Positions 19,227 through 28,303 of a DNA stretch of 64,000 nucleotides are shown piece by piece. Source of the stretch: Phenylobacterium sp. Root700 (lineage in GTDB: Bacteria; Pseudomonadota; Alphaproteobacteria; Caulobacterales; Caulobacteraceae); assembly GCF_001429025.1 (NCBI RefSeq), contig NZ_LMHT01000029.1, positions 1-64,000 of the forward strand, given 5' to 3'. The notes below the pieces were generated by a model that saw only the letters and a program-made list of their open reading frames with translations, made no database searches and was not told the origin of the DNA. Each line of letters opens with the position of its first letter. The stretch's first letter is position 1. Made by a program: the position numbers and the translations under genes.

Positions 19227-20015
19227 TCACCAGGGCATGGTGGCGCCGCCGTTCACGCGCAGGACCTGGCCGGTGATGAAGGCCGCGGCGTCGGAGGCGA
19301 GGTAGAGGAACTGATGGGCGACATCCTCCGGCGTCCCCACCCGACCCAGCGGCGCGCGCGCCGCCCAACGGTCGACGAAGGCGCTGCGGGCGTGGGGCTC
19401 CACGGGGGCTGGCCCCATCGACAGGGTGGTCGGGATGAAGCCGGGCGCCACGGCGTTCACGCGCACGCCGTCAGGGCCCGCCTCGTTGGCGAGCACCTTG
19501 GTCAGCATGACGACCGCGGCCTTGGAGACCGAGTAGCTGGCGTTGGTGGGGATCGACAGGTCGATGGCCGACGAGGCCATGTTGATGATTGAGCCGCGCT
19601 TGGCGGCCAGCATCATCGGCAGCGCCGCCTGGCAGCCGTAGAGCGTGCCCTTGAAGTTCGCCGCGAAGACCGCGTCGAACGCGGCCTCGTCCATCTCCTC
19701 GATGCGGTGGCCGCTGCTGGCCACGCCGGCGATGTTGCACTGGATGTCCAGGCGTCCGGCGGCGCCTGCAAATGCACGCACGGCGTCGACGACTGCGGCG
19801 CAGTCGGTGACATTCAGCGAGGCGGAGTCGGCATGGCCGCCGCTGGCGCTGATCGCGGCCGCCGTCTGCGCGGCCGCCGCTGCGTCGAGATCGCTGCAGA
19901 GCACTCGCGCGCCCGCAGCAGCAAGCGACTGGGCGACGGCGCGGCCTAGGCCGGCGCCCGCGCCGGTGACGAAGGCGGCCTTGCCGACCAGGGAGAGGCG
20001 AGATGAGTAGGTCAC
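19227..20015 (-). CDS. Short-chain dehydrogenase/reductase (SDR) 1
   Basis: Classical SDR of 262 residues. Cofactor motif TGAGAGLG (from about residue 17) with Asp after the second strand (CSDLD) suggests NAD preference; CNIAG and the catalytic SYSVSK (Tyr-x-x-x-Lys) are intact. The ending NGGATMPW is close to that of the next SDR, showing paralogy. Start is a GTG at 20015 with AAAGGAA upstream. It lies 62 bp downstream of SDR 2 in the same direction and probably acts with it on a hydroxyl or keto group of the imported compound. Confidence 0.92.
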   Translation of the reverse strand: MTYSSRLSLVGKAAFVTGAGAGLGRAVAQSLAAAGARVLCSDLDAAAAAQTAAAISASGGHADSASLNVTDCAAVVDAVRAFAGAAGRLDIQCNIAGVASSGHRIEEMDEAAFDAVFAANFKGTLYGCQAALPMMLAAKRGSIINMASSAIDLSIPTNASYSVSKAAVVMLTKVLANEAGPDGVRVNAVAPGFIPTTLSMGPAPVEPHARSAFVDRWAARAPLGRVGTPEDVAHQFLYLASDAAAFITGQVLRVNGGATMPW

Positions 20016-20077
20016 GGGAATTCCTTTGAACGCGGCGCGATCTTGAGGAGCAGCGGCGAGATGCGTCTGGGGCGACG

Positions 20078-20872
20078 TCACCACGGCATCGACATTCCGC
20101 CATTGGCGCGGAGCGTCTGGCCGGTGATGAAGCTGGAGGCGTCGGAGGCGAGGTAGAGCACCTGGGCGGCGACATCCTCGACCGCGCAGAGCTCGCCGAG
20201 CGGCGACTTCGCCCGCCACCAGTCCAGGTATCGCTCGCGCGCCTGCGCGTCGCGATAGCGGGTGAGCGAGAGTTCGCTGGGGATGAAGCTGGGCGCCACG
20301 GCGTTGGCGCGGACCCCGCAGTCGGCGACCTCGGAGGCGAGGATCTTGGTCAGCATCGAGATCGACGCCTTGGCGACCGCGTAGCTGGCGATGGTGGCCG
20401 GGGCGATGTCGATGGCCTCGGACGACATGTTGATGATCGCGCCCTGGCCGGCCGGGCGCATGACCTTCATCGCGGCCTGGCAGCCGTAGAGCACGCCCTT
20501 GAAATGGACGGCGAACATCTCGTCGAAGCCCTGTTCCTCGAGGTCGACCACCTTCTGCGAACGCCCGGCGATGCCGGCGATGTTGCACATGATGTGGAGG
20601 CCGTCCGAGGCGGCTGCGCGGGCGACGGCGGCGAAGACGGCGTCCTTGTCCGACACGTTCAGGGCGACCGGAATTCCGCCGACCAGGGCGGCCGTTTCGG
20701 TCGCGGCCTCAGCGCGCAGGTCGGCGCAGTGGACGCTCGCTCCGGCCTCGGCCAGGGCCACGCAGATCGCCTGGCCTATGGCGCCCCCCGCGCCGGTGAC
20801 GAAGGCTACCTTGCCGTCGAGTTTCCAGTCGCCATGAAGTATTGATTGTGCGTAATCTGGTGATTCGCTCAT
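20078..20872 (-). CDS. Short-chain dehydrogenase/reductase (SDR) 2
   Basis: Classical SDR of 264 residues, paralogous to the downstream SDR. Motifs are TGAGGAIGQAI with CADLR (NAD-type acidic residue), CNIAG, the catalytic SYAVAK, and the family C-terminus ASSFITGQTLRANGG. It starts a two-SDR leftward transcript. Its promoter region (20873-20941) is shared divergently with the lipocalin-like gene and lacks the TACGGTAC operator, so it may be regulated differently. Confidence 0.92.
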   Translation of the reverse strand: MSESPDYAQSILHGDWKLDGKVAFVTGAGGAIGQAICVALAEAGASVHCADLRAEAATETAALVGGIPVALNVSDKDAVFAAVARAAASDGLHIMCNIAGIAGRSQKVVDLEEQGFDEMFAVHFKGVLYGCQAAMKVMRPAGQGAIINMSSEAIDIAPATIASYAVAKASISMLTKILASEVADCGVRANAVAPSFIPSELSLTRYRDAQARERYLDWWRAKSPLGELCAVEDVAAQVLYLASDASSFITGQTLRANGGMSMPW

Positions 20873-20941
20873 GATTCAACAATCTCTATTGAAGTATAAT
20901 TGGCGATATGCTGATCATTGTCGAGAATTGGAGATCGACTG
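20873..20941. promoter_or_regulatory. Divergent promoter region
   Basis: A 69-base AT-richer gap between the divergent SDR 2 and lipocalin-like genes. A perfect TATAAT lies at 20895-20900 for the rightward gene, and an overlapping TATACT on the other strand (20893-20898) could serve SDR 2. No convincing -35 is visible for either. The TTCAA-N9-TTGAA dyad at 20876-20894 is short and may be chance. Confidence 0.35.
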
Positions 20942-21376
20942 ATGAGCATTGATAAATTCGTGGGAACTTGGGAATTGTTGTCCTATGAGGGCCGAGCGCC
21001 TGACGGCTCGGTGACGCATCCCCTTGGCGAGCATCCGTTCGGTGTTGGGATCTACACAGCCGCCGGCCAGATGTCGGCGCACCTGATGCGGGCGGAGCGC
21101 ACGCCGTTCGGGGGTGGGCGGCGGCCCGGCGTCGACGTCATCGCGCCTGACCTGATCGTCGCCGCGGCGGCCGGCTACATCGGCTATTGCGGCCGCTACT
21201 CGGTGGATGCCGATCGTCGGGTGGTCTCGCACTTTGTCGAAAGCGCCCTCATTCCCGACTGGGTCGGGACCGTCATGCCCCGCGAATACGCGTTCTCCGG
21301 CGACCAGCTGATCCTGCGTCCGCCGCCCCGGGGCGGCCTCGTCACCGAACTGCGCTGGCGGCGGCGAACCGCCTGA
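20942..21376 (+). CDS. Lipocalin-like domain protein
   Basis: Small protein of 144 residues opening with FVGTWELLSYEGRAPDG, the typical start of the bacterial lipocalin-like (Lipocalin_5) family, a beta-barrel that binds small hydrophobic ligands. No signal peptide, so it is probably cytosolic. GGAG lies 9 bases upstream of the ATG. Its place among catabolic genes suggests ligand binding, or an as yet undefined enzymatic role, toward the locus substrate. Confidence 0.85.
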   Translation: MSIDKFVGTWELLSYEGRAPDGSVTHPLGEHPFGVGIYTAAGQMSAHLMRAERTPFGGGRRPGVDVIAPDLIVAAAAGYIGYCGRYSVDADRRVVSHFVESALIPDWVGTVMPREYAFSGDQLILRPPPRGGLVTELRWRRRTA

Positions 21377-21428
21377 CCGGCGGTGTGGTGATTGTCGTCC
21401 GTCCATCAGGGCCTCCCGCAATACTCGC

Positions 21429-21459
21429 TTGACTTACGGTACATGTTGTACCGTATCTA
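21429..21459 (+). promoter_or_regulatory. Promoter with shared operator, copy 3
   Basis: TTGACT (21429-21434) and TATCTA (21454-21459) with a 19-base spacer enclose the perfect palindrome TACGGTAC-atgtt-GTACCGTA (21435-21455). It lies 70 bases upstream of the TBDR 2 start. Architecture is identical to the carboxylesterase promoter at 8389, supporting coregulation. Confidence 0.82.
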
Positions 21460-21524
21460 ACGCATATCGCGGGTGGCGCAGTCAAGCGCCGTGCGGGCGT
21501 CGCATCGCCCAGGGGAGGATCCAA

Positions 21525-23954
21525 ATGTCGACAACCATCCATTCGTCGCGCCGTCGTTCACGCAGGCTTGGCGTGCTCCTGCTGGCCGGCGCCAGCCTGA
21601 CCACGACCAGCGCCGCCCTGGCCCAAGGGACGGATGGCGCGATCGAGGAGATCGTCGTCACCGCCCAGAAGCGCGAGCAGAACCTGCAGGACGTGCCGAT
21701 CGTGGTGACGGTCGCCAGCGCGCAGCTGCTGCAGGACACCGGGGTTCGCGACATCAAGGACCTGACGGTGCTGACGCCCGGCCTGATGGTCGTTTCGACC
21801 GCCAATGAAACGCAGTCGACCGCGCTGATCCGCGGCGTCGGCACCGCCGGCGGCAATATCGGCCTGGAGTCCTCAGTCGGCACCGTGATCGACGGCGTCT
21901 ATCGGCCGCGCGTGGGCGTGGCGCTCAGCGACCTTGGCGATATGGAGCGGATCGAGGTGCTGAAGGGGCCGCAGGGCACGCTGTTCGGCAAGAACACCTC
22001 GGCCGGCGTCATCAATGTCGTCACCGCCCGGCCGTCGTTCGATCCCGGCGCCAAGGCCGAGCTCACCATCGGCAACTATGGCGAGGTCGGCGGCTCGCTC
22101 AGCATCGAGGGACCGATCATCGCCGACAAGGTGGCCGGCAGCCTGGTGGTGGTCAGCCGCAAGCGCGACGGGTTCTACGACGTGGCGCCTGGAAAGGGAC
22201 CGCGCACCCAGGACGACGACTCCAACCGCAACTTCTACTCCCTACGCGGGCAGTTGGTGTTCGAGCCGGGGAACGGCTTCGACGCGCGGCTGATCGGCGA
22301 CTTTACGCGTCGGGACGAAAGCTGCTGCGTCGGGGTGCAGCGGGTGAACGGGGCCACGGCGCCGATCGTCCAGGCGCTGGCCGGCGCCGGCGGCGGGGTG
22401 CTGTCGCCGCCCGATCCCTATCGTCGCCTGGCCTTCGCCAACCGCGACACCACCCAGAAGATCCGCGACGGCGGCGTCTCCCTGGAGATGAACCAGGACC
22501 TGGACGCCCTGGGCGGCGCCCAGCTGACCTCGATCACCGCCTATCGCGATTGGCGTTGGATCACCGGGTCGGACTCCGACTACACGAACGCCGACATCAT
22601 CTATCGGGGCGACAACGGCGACACCCAGAACCGCTTCCGGCAGTTCAGCCAGGAGCTGCGGATCGGCGGCAGCGCCGGCATCGTCGACTATACGGTGGGC
22701 GCCTTCTACGCCCACGAGAAGCTGGATTCCCGCGTCGCCCAACTCTATGGCGCGGACTTCCCGCAGTTCCTGGCCCTGCTGTTTTCCGGCGGGACCAACC
22801 CGAACTTCTTGGCGCCGATCCTCTCGCTGGCCACGGCCGGGACCGGGTCGCGGGACGTCTACGCCCAGAAGGACGACACCTTCGCGCTGTTCACCAACAA
22901 CAGCGTGCGCTTCACCGACGCCCTCGAGCTGACGGTCGGCCTTCGCTACACCACCGACCGCAAGAGCGCGGTCTCGTCCTTCAACGCCACCGACGGCGGC
23001 CGGCTCTGCAATGCGGGCCAGGGCACGGGCTCGGCGGCGATCATCGGGGCGCTTTGCAACCCGTTCTTCAACAGCAACTTCATCGGCGTGGTCAGCCGTC
23101 AGAAACGCTCGGAAGAGGCGCTGAGCGGGACGGCGAAGCTGTCCTATCGCTTCAGCCCTGAGCTGCTCGGCTACGCGTCCTATTCGCGGGGTTACAAGTC
23201 CGGCGGGTTCAATCTGGACCGGGTCGCCTATCCCTATGTCGCGCCCTCGCAGCCGAACGCGGCGCTGTCGCTGAAGCCGGTGCTGGACACCAGCTTCCCG
23301 GGCGAGTTCGTCGATTCCTACGAGGTCGGCGCCAAGTCGACCCTGCTCGACCGGCGGCTCTATCTGAACGCCACGGCCTTCTATCAGAAGTTCACCGACT
23401 ACCAGCTCAACGCCTTCAACGGCTTCTTCTTCAACGTCTTCCCGGTGCCCGAGGTGACGTCCAAGGGTGTGGATGTCGACATGCTGTACCGGCCGAGCAA
23501 GCAGCTGACCGTGCAGGGCGGCCTGACCATCGCCGACACCCGCTATCCCAAGTCGACCGCTTCGCTGCTCGCCCTGACCCCGTCGACCGCCCGGCTGCCG
23601 GGCCAGCGCCTGAACCTGGCCCCGCTCTATTCGGGCTCGGCCTCGGTCACCTACGAGCATCCAGTCGCCGAGGGCCTGCTGGTCCGCGCCAACGCCAGCG
23701 TGAAGTACAATTCCGAGTACAACGCCGGCAGCGACCTCAGCCCGCTGAAGCGACAGGCCGCCCACGCTGTCGTGAACGCCAGGCTCAGCCTGGCCAGCGA
23801 GGACGCGCGCTGGGCGGTCGAGCTCTGGGCCGCCAACCTGACCGACACCCAGTACGTCCAGACCGCCTATGACGCGCCGTTCCAGGCCGGCAGCGTCGAC
23901 GCCTTCCTGGGCGCGCCGCGCACCTTCGGCGTGACCCTGCGCGCCAGCTACTGA
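21525..23954 (+). CDS. TonB-dependent outer membrane receptor (2)
   Basis: Receptor of 809 residues. A basic leader (SSRRRSRRLGVLLLAG) and signal peptide cleaved near ALAQ precede the TonB box EEIVVTAQKRE and the plug (QDVPIVVTVASAQLL, MERIEVLKGPQGTLFGKNTSAGVINV). The barrel ends in APRTFGVTLRASY. GGGGAGGA lies upstream of the ATG. The gene is driven by operator copy 3 and followed after 16 bp by a serine hydrolase gene, so uptake and hydrolysis appear coupled. Confidence 0.94.
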   Translation: MSTTIHSSRRRSRRLGVLLLAGASLTTTSAALAQGTDGAIEEIVVTAQKREQNLQDVPIVVTVASAQLLQDTGVRDIKDLTVLTPGLMVVSTANETQSTALIRGVGTAGGNIGLESSVGTVIDGVYRPRVGVALSDLGDMERIEVLKGPQGTLFGKNTSAGVINVVTARPSFDPGAKAELTIGNYGEVGGSLSIEGPIIADKVAGSLVVVSRKRDGFYDVAPGKGPRTQDDDSNRNFYSLRGQLVFEPGNGFDARLIGDFTRRDESCCVGVQRVNGATAPIVQALAGAGGGVLSPPDPYRRLAFANRDTTQKIRDGGVSLEMNQDLDALGGAQLTSITAYRDWRWITGSDSDYTNADIIYRGDNGDTQNRFRQFSQELRIGGSAGIVDYTVGAFYAHEKLDSRVAQLYGADFPQFLALLFSGGTNPNFLAPILSLATAGTGSRDVYAQKDDTFALFTNNSVRFTDALELTVGLRYTTDRKSAVSSFNATDGGRLCNAGQGTGSAAIIGALCNPFFNSNFIGVVSRQKRSEEALSGTAKLSYRFSPELLGYASYSRGYKSGGFNLDRVAYPYVAPSQPNAALSLKPVLDTSFPGEFVDSYEVGAKSTLLDRRLYLNATAFYQKFTDYQLNAFNGFFFNVFPVPEVTSKGVDVDMLYRPSKQLTVQGGLTIADTRYPKSTASLLALTPSTARLPGQRLNLAPLYSGSASVTYEHPVAEGLLVRANASVKYNSEYNAGSDLSPLKRQAAHAVVNARLSLASEDARWAVELWAANLTDTQYVQTAYDAPFQAGSVDAFLGAPRTFGVTLRASY

Positions 23955-23970
23955 TCGACAGGTGCGGGCG

Positions 23971-25203
23971 ATGAGCATGCAAACGACGTCAGGGCCTTCG
24001 CCGGCCCGCTTGGCGCGGATCGGCGAGGAGCTTCAGGCGCGCTATCTGGGCCCCGGCCTGCTGCCGGGCGGCCAATTGCGCATCGCCCATCGCGGCGAGG
24101 TCGTGCTGGATCAGTGCTTTGGCATGATGGACGTCGCCCGTGGCAAGCCCTGGGCGAGCGACGCCATCGTCCGCATCTTCTCGATGACCAAGCCCGTGGT
24201 CTCCGTGGCGCTGATGATGCTGTGGGAGCGCGGCCTCTTCCAGCTCGACCAGCCGGTCGGCGAGGTCCTGCCGACCTGGCGCGACCAGCGGGTGTGGGTC
24301 TCGGGCGAGGGGACTTCGATGGTCACCGAGCCGGCGGCGCGGCCGGTGACCTTCCGCCATCTGCTGACCCATACGGGCGGCGTCACCTACGGCGCGCGGC
24401 TGGCCAGCGTCGGCGGCGCCAGGACGGCCGATCCCGTGGGCCTGGCCTATGCGGCCGCGCAGGTCGACGTCCTCGGCGAGACCGAGGGGCTGGGCGCGTT
24501 CGCCGCGAAAGTCGGAGAGCTGCCGCTACGCTACCAGCCGGGCTCGCGCTGGATGTATTCCTACTCGACCGACATCGTCGGAGCCCTGATCGAAGAGCTC
24601 TCCGGTCGGCCGCTGGACCGGTTCTTGGATGAGGAAATCTTCGCGCCGCTCGGCATGACCGACACCGGATTCAGCGTGCGCCAGGACGCGGCGGCGCGGC
24701 TGGCGGCCTGCTACATGGTCACGCCGCAAGATCCGTTGTCGTTGGCTGACGATCCCCTCGAGAGCGCCCGCCTGACGCCGCCTCGTTTTCTGTCGGGCGG
24801 CGGCGGGCTGGTCTCGACCATGGCGGACTATCACCGCTTCGCCGAGGTGCTGCGACGGGGCGGAGAACTGGATGGGGTTCGTCTGCTGAGCCCGCGAACG
24901 GTCCGGTTGATGACGCGAAATCATCTGCCGGAGGGGCGCGACCTGACTGACTTGGCGCTGATCAGCGATCCCAGACTGATCCCCGGCGGCATGGGTTTTG
25001 GACTGGGCTTCGGGCTGACCACGGACGCCGTGCGCGCGGGCTTGGCCGCTGACGGGGATTTCTACTGGAGCGGCGCGGCCAACACGATCTGGTGGGTCGA
25101 TCCGGCGGCGGAGCTTTCGGTGATCTTCCTGACGCAAGTGCTTCCGACGAGCGCATACCGGCTGCAGGACTGGCTGAAATCGCTCGTTTACGCGGCGATC
25201 TAG
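23971..25203 (+). CDS. Beta-lactamase-fold serine hydrolase (class C-like esterase) 1
   Basis: Penicillin-binding-protein-like serine hydrolase of 410 residues. SMTK (Ser71, Lys74) supplies the SxxK nucleophile, and YSYSTD near residue 191 supplies the catalytic Tyr. HTGGVTYG and GFGLGFGL are family features. The sequence resembles EstB-type esterases rather than true beta-lactamases. No signal peptide is seen, implying a cytosolic enzyme acting after import. Start ATG 23971 preferred, GTG 23962 possible. Probably cotranscribed with TBDR 2. Confidence 0.9.
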   Translation: MSMQTTSGPSPARLARIGEELQARYLGPGLLPGGQLRIAHRGEVVLDQCFGMMDVARGKPWASDAIVRIFSMTKPVVSVALMMLWERGLFQLDQPVGEVLPTWRDQRVWVSGEGTSMVTEPAARPVTFRHLLTHTGGVTYGARLASVGGARTADPVGLAYAAAQVDVLGETEGLGAFAAKVGELPLRYQPGSRWMYSYSTDIVGALIEELSGRPLDRFLDEEIFAPLGMTDTGFSVRQDAAARLAACYMVTPQDPLSLADDPLESARLTPPRFLSGGGGLVSTMADYHRFAEVLRRGGELDGVRLLSPRTVRLMTRNHLPEGRDLTDLALISDPRLIPGGMGFGLGFGLTTDAVRAGLAADGDFYWSGAANTIWWVDPAAELSVIFLTQVLPTSAYRLQDWLKSLVYAAI

Positions 25204-25382
25204 GCGCGATCGGTCCGTGAATTCTGTGCGGTCGAACTTCAGGATCGTCCCCCGCAGCAAATGTCGCGTTGCTGACCCGCGGCCGATTATCGAAGGTTAT
25301 CGGACACGACGTTCGCCAACACGGAGTCGATCACCTTGGGGTCCGGCGCTAGGCCGGCGACGTGATCCGTCGCTACGCGTTG

Positions 25383-26024
25383 TCAGGTTTCCCTGTCTTC
25401 AGACCCCGGGCTCTCTGACGGCTTTGCGTCGGCGAGGAGCGCGCCGAGGAAGGTCATGATCAGTCGGCCCGCAGGGGCCTCGCTGTCCTTACGGCGCTGC
25501 AAGGCCAGGCCGTGCGCCAAAGCCATGCAGCCCGCTGCAAGTTCACGGGGATCCAGCTGGGGCTCGCGGCCAAGCGACCTGTAGAACTCCGCCACGATTT
25601 GCCCGAGGTTCTTGGCGTGAGCTTCATGCACCTCGTCGTAGTCGGCCGCGAAGGTCGGCGAGCGATGAGCGAGCAGCTGAAGCTCGAGGGCGAGCATGGA
25701 CCAGTCGACCTCGGAGTTGAGCGTCCCGGCCCATGTCCCCAGCCGGTCCAGAGATGCTGCGCCATCCGAGCCCTTCACGATGGCCTGAAGCTGCTCAGCC
25801 TCTTCGCGCATGTGCTGGCGAAGGAGCTCCAGCATGATCGGCTCTTTGCCTGAGAAATTGGAGTAGAGCGCGCCCTGCGAGTAGCCGGCCTCTTCGGCGA
25901 TATCCCGCACGGACGCCCCGGCGAATCCGTTGCGCGCGACGACAGCCCTCGCCGCCAGCAGGATGCGCTCGCGCGTCTGCGCCTGACTTTCGTCTCGGGT
26001 GAGTCTCTTACGCGCCGTGGCCAT
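25383..26024 (-). CDS. TetR family transcriptional regulator (2)
   Basis: Regulator of 213 residues with the HTH RERILLAARAVVARNGFAGASVRDIAEEAGYSQGALYSNF split over residues 19-57; the ligand domain resembles the AcrR-type C-terminus. It is transcribed away from the NAD-dependent reductase gene with a 91-bp shared gap, the usual arrangement for a local repressor. The candidate half-site AAATAGCA just upstream of its start also occurs in the palindrome at 30748, upstream of TBDR 3. Confidence 0.9.
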   Translation of the reverse strand: MATARKRLTRDESQAQTRERILLAARAVVARNGFAGASVRDIAEEAGYSQGALYSNFSGKEPIMLELLRQHMREEAEQLQAIVKGSDGAASLDRLGTWAGTLNSEVDWSMLALELQLLAHRSPTFAADYDEVHEAHAKNLGQIVAEFYRSLGREPQLDPRELAAGCMALAHGLALQRRKDSEAPAGRLIMTFLGALLADAKPSESPGSEDRET

Positions 26025-26115
26025 TCATCTGAAATAGCATTTGCAATCCAGATCGCAAGCCCATAGATGGGGGAGCGATCGAAATCCAGAAAGCATTTGT
26101 TATGAGAGTGAAGCG
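26025..26115. promoter_or_regulatory. Divergent TetR 2 control region
   Basis: The 91-base gap holds AAATAGCA (26032-26039) and two copies of AGCATTTG (26036-26043, 26092-26099). AAATAGCA is identical to the outer half-site of the perfect palindrome at 30748-30770. These are candidate binding sites for the TetR protein, which would link this operon and TBDR 3. The match is short, so this is tentative. Confidence 0.4.
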
Positions 26116-27138
26116 GTGAGGGGCCTTGAAACGGCGTTCGTGACGGGCGCGACAGGTTTGCTTGGCGGCAATCTGGTCCGCGAACTCGCCGCTCGCGGTG
26201 TGCGGGTAAGGGCGCTGGCGCGATCACCCGCCAAGGCCGCGCTGCAGTTCGGCGGCCTGGCCGGCGTCGAGATCGTGGAGGGCGACATGCTCGCGGTTCC
26301 CGGCTTCGCTGCAGCGCTTGCCGGAGTGGACGTGCTCTTCCACACGGCGGCCCATTTCCGCGACAGCTACACGGGCGGGGATCACTGGGACAAACTGCGG
26401 GCCACCAATGTGGATGGGGCGCGCAACCTCCTGTCCGCCGCCTATGACGCAGGCGTGCGGCGCGCCGTGATGACCAGCTCGATCGCCGTATTGGACGGAC
26501 CAAGGGGAGCCGTCATCAACGAGACGATGGTCCGCAGGGTCGATAGGGCTGACGACTACTACAGGAGCAAGATCCTGGCGGACGAGGTCGCCTTCGAGGC
26601 GATGAAGGCGCACTCCGACCTGGACATCACCCTGGTGCTGCCGGGCTGGATGCACGGCCCGGGGGACGCTGGCCCCACCTCGGCGGGACAAGTGACCCTC
26701 GACTTCATCAACCGAAAGCTACCCGGGATCGTCCCCGCCACGTTCTCCGTCGTGGATGCGCGCGACGTCGCCCGGGCCCTGGTCGCTTCGGCCGAGCGCG
26801 GCCGGCGGGGGGAGCGCTATCTCGCGGCCGGCCGGCACATGACGATGGCCGATCTGCTCAAAGTCTATGAGCAGGTCACCGGTGTCGCTGCGCCCAAGGG
26901 AAAAATTCCGCCCCTGCTTCTGCTCGTCATCGCGACCGTGAGCGAGGCGATGGCGCGCCTGACCGGCAAGCCTACCCTCCTAAGCCTGGCGACCGTGCGG
27001 CTGATGCTGCGCGAGGCCGAGCGTTCCCGCTTCGACCACGCAAAGTCCGAGCGGGAGCTCGGCGTAACTTTCCGTCCGGTCGCCGAAACCCTGCGCGACG
27101 AGATCGCCTGGTTCCGCGCGCGCGGCCGCATCGCCTGA
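26116..27138 (+). CDS. NAD(P)-dependent epimerase/reductase
   Basis: Extended SDR of 340 residues with the N-terminal Rossmann motif VTGATGLLGGNLV, basic residues after the second strand (ALARSPAK, suggesting NADP) and the catalytic YYRSK. The family includes dihydroflavonol-4-reductase and 3-beta-hydroxysteroid dehydrogenase-like enzymes, which reduce ketones on ring compounds or act on nucleotide sugars. GTG 26116 is chosen for the GAGAGTGA upstream. First gene of a rightward catabolic run. Confidence 0.85.
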   Translation: MRGLETAFVTGATGLLGGNLVRELAARGVRVRALARSPAKAALQFGGLAGVEIVEGDMLAVPGFAAALAGVDVLFHTAAHFRDSYTGGDHWDKLRATNVDGARNLLSAAYDAGVRRAVMTSSIAVLDGPRGAVINETMVRRVDRADDYYRSKILADEVAFEAMKAHSDLDITLVLPGWMHGPGDAGPTSAGQVTLDFINRKLPGIVPATFSVVDARDVARALVASAERGRRGERYLAAGRHMTMADLLKVYEQVTGVAAPKGKIPPLLLLVIATVSEAMARLTGKPTLLSLATVRLMLREAERSRFDHAKSERELGVTFRPVAETLRDEIAWFRARGRIA

Positions 27139-27179
27139 AAACGGCGACATCATCCACATCCAAGTTGGAGCGCACCCCC

Positions 27180-28097
27180 ATGACCGTCGAACGCCGAAAC
27201 ATCACCTTTTCAAGCGGACATGCATCGTGTGCAGGCTGGTTCTTCCTGCCGGCCGAACGGGCCGCCAACGTACCTCTGCCGGCCGTGGCCATGGCGCACG
27301 GCATGGGAGCGGTGAAGGAGATGTATCTGGAGCAATTCGCGCGGCGCTTCGCAGAGGCGGGCGTGGCGGCGCTGCTGTTCGACTATCGCGGCTTCGGCGC
27401 CAGTGATGGGGCGCCGCGCCACAAAATCGCTCCGCGCGACCAGATGGAAGACTATCGAAGCGCGTTGACCTGGCTCTCGCTCCGAGAGGAGATCGACGCA
27501 GAGCGCCTTGGCATCTGGGGAACGAGCTTCAGCGGCGGCCATGTCCTGCACGTCGGCGCCTACGATCCGCGCGTCAAGGCGGTGGTCAGCCAGGTGGGCG
27601 CGATGGACCTCTACGCCAACGCCCGCCAGGTCATGTCGCCTGAACAGTTCGCCGCGTTCCAGAAGCTGGCGGTGGACGAACGCCTTCGGCGCGATGGGGA
27701 GTGCGGCGAGGTCTATATCGCCAACGCCCTGCCGCCCGGCGAGGGCCCAGCCATGCAGGTGGATCGGGAGACTTATGATTGGTTGATCCAGGCGCAGGCC
27801 ACCGTGGCGCCTTCCTGGGTCAATGAGGTGGCTGTGAGCTCGTTCGAGGCGATCCTGGAACACGCCCCGGCGAAGTCGATCGAACGCGTCTCGCCACGGC
27901 CGCTGTTGATGATCCTCGCAACCGAGGACCAATGGACGCCGCCCGGCCTGATCCGCGACGCGTACGAGCGCGCTCTTGAACCCAAGCGGCTTCTGGAGAT
28001 CTCGGGCGGGCACTACGCGGTCTACGAGGGGGAGGGGGCCGAGCTCGCCGGCGCAGCGGCCGCCGACTGGTTCGTCGAACACCTTGCGGCTGGCTGA
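27180..28097 (+). CDS. Alpha/beta hydrolase (dienelactone hydrolase-like)
   Basis: Cytosolic hydrolase of 305 residues. Motifs are MAHGMGAVKEMY, LLFDYRGFGASDG, the nucleophile elbow GTSFSGG (Ser116), an Asp in ATEDQWTPP and the catalytic His in ISGGHYAVYEG. It resembles xylanase-acetyl-esterase/dienelactone-type hydrolases and fungal polyketide-associated DltD-like hydrolases, so an ester or lactone substrate is likely. It follows the reductase by 41 bp; ATG 27180 chosen over an upstream TTG at 27165. Confidence 0.88.
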   Translation: MTVERRNITFSSGHASCAGWFFLPAERAANVPLPAVAMAHGMGAVKEMYLEQFARRFAEAGVAALLFDYRGFGASDGAPRHKIAPRDQMEDYRSALTWLSLREEIDAERLGIWGTSFSGGHVLHVGAYDPRVKAVVSQVGAMDLYANARQVMSPEQFAAFQKLAVDERLRRDGECGEVYIANALPPGEGPAMQVDRETYDWLIQAQATVAPSWVNEVAVSSFEAILEHAPAKSIERVSPRPLLMILATEDQWTPPGLIRDAYERALEPKRLLEISGGHYAVYEGEGAELAGAAAADWFVEHLAAG

Positions 28098-28303
28098 CTG
28101 CGATGCGGCCGGCCGTCGTCGAATCCCATCGGGACTCACAGGCGCTGTCGCCGGAGAGCGCTCGCCGCCGCCGGCCGGCGCCTTCCCTCGTCGCCCGCAC
28201 GATCCCTTTCGAGCAGGCCGCCCAAACAGATCGCGGCCTCGAGGCCGGCGCCGGCAAGCCCCTCCTGTCCGTCTCGGCCTGACCTCAAATTCTGGAGACC
28301 ACA

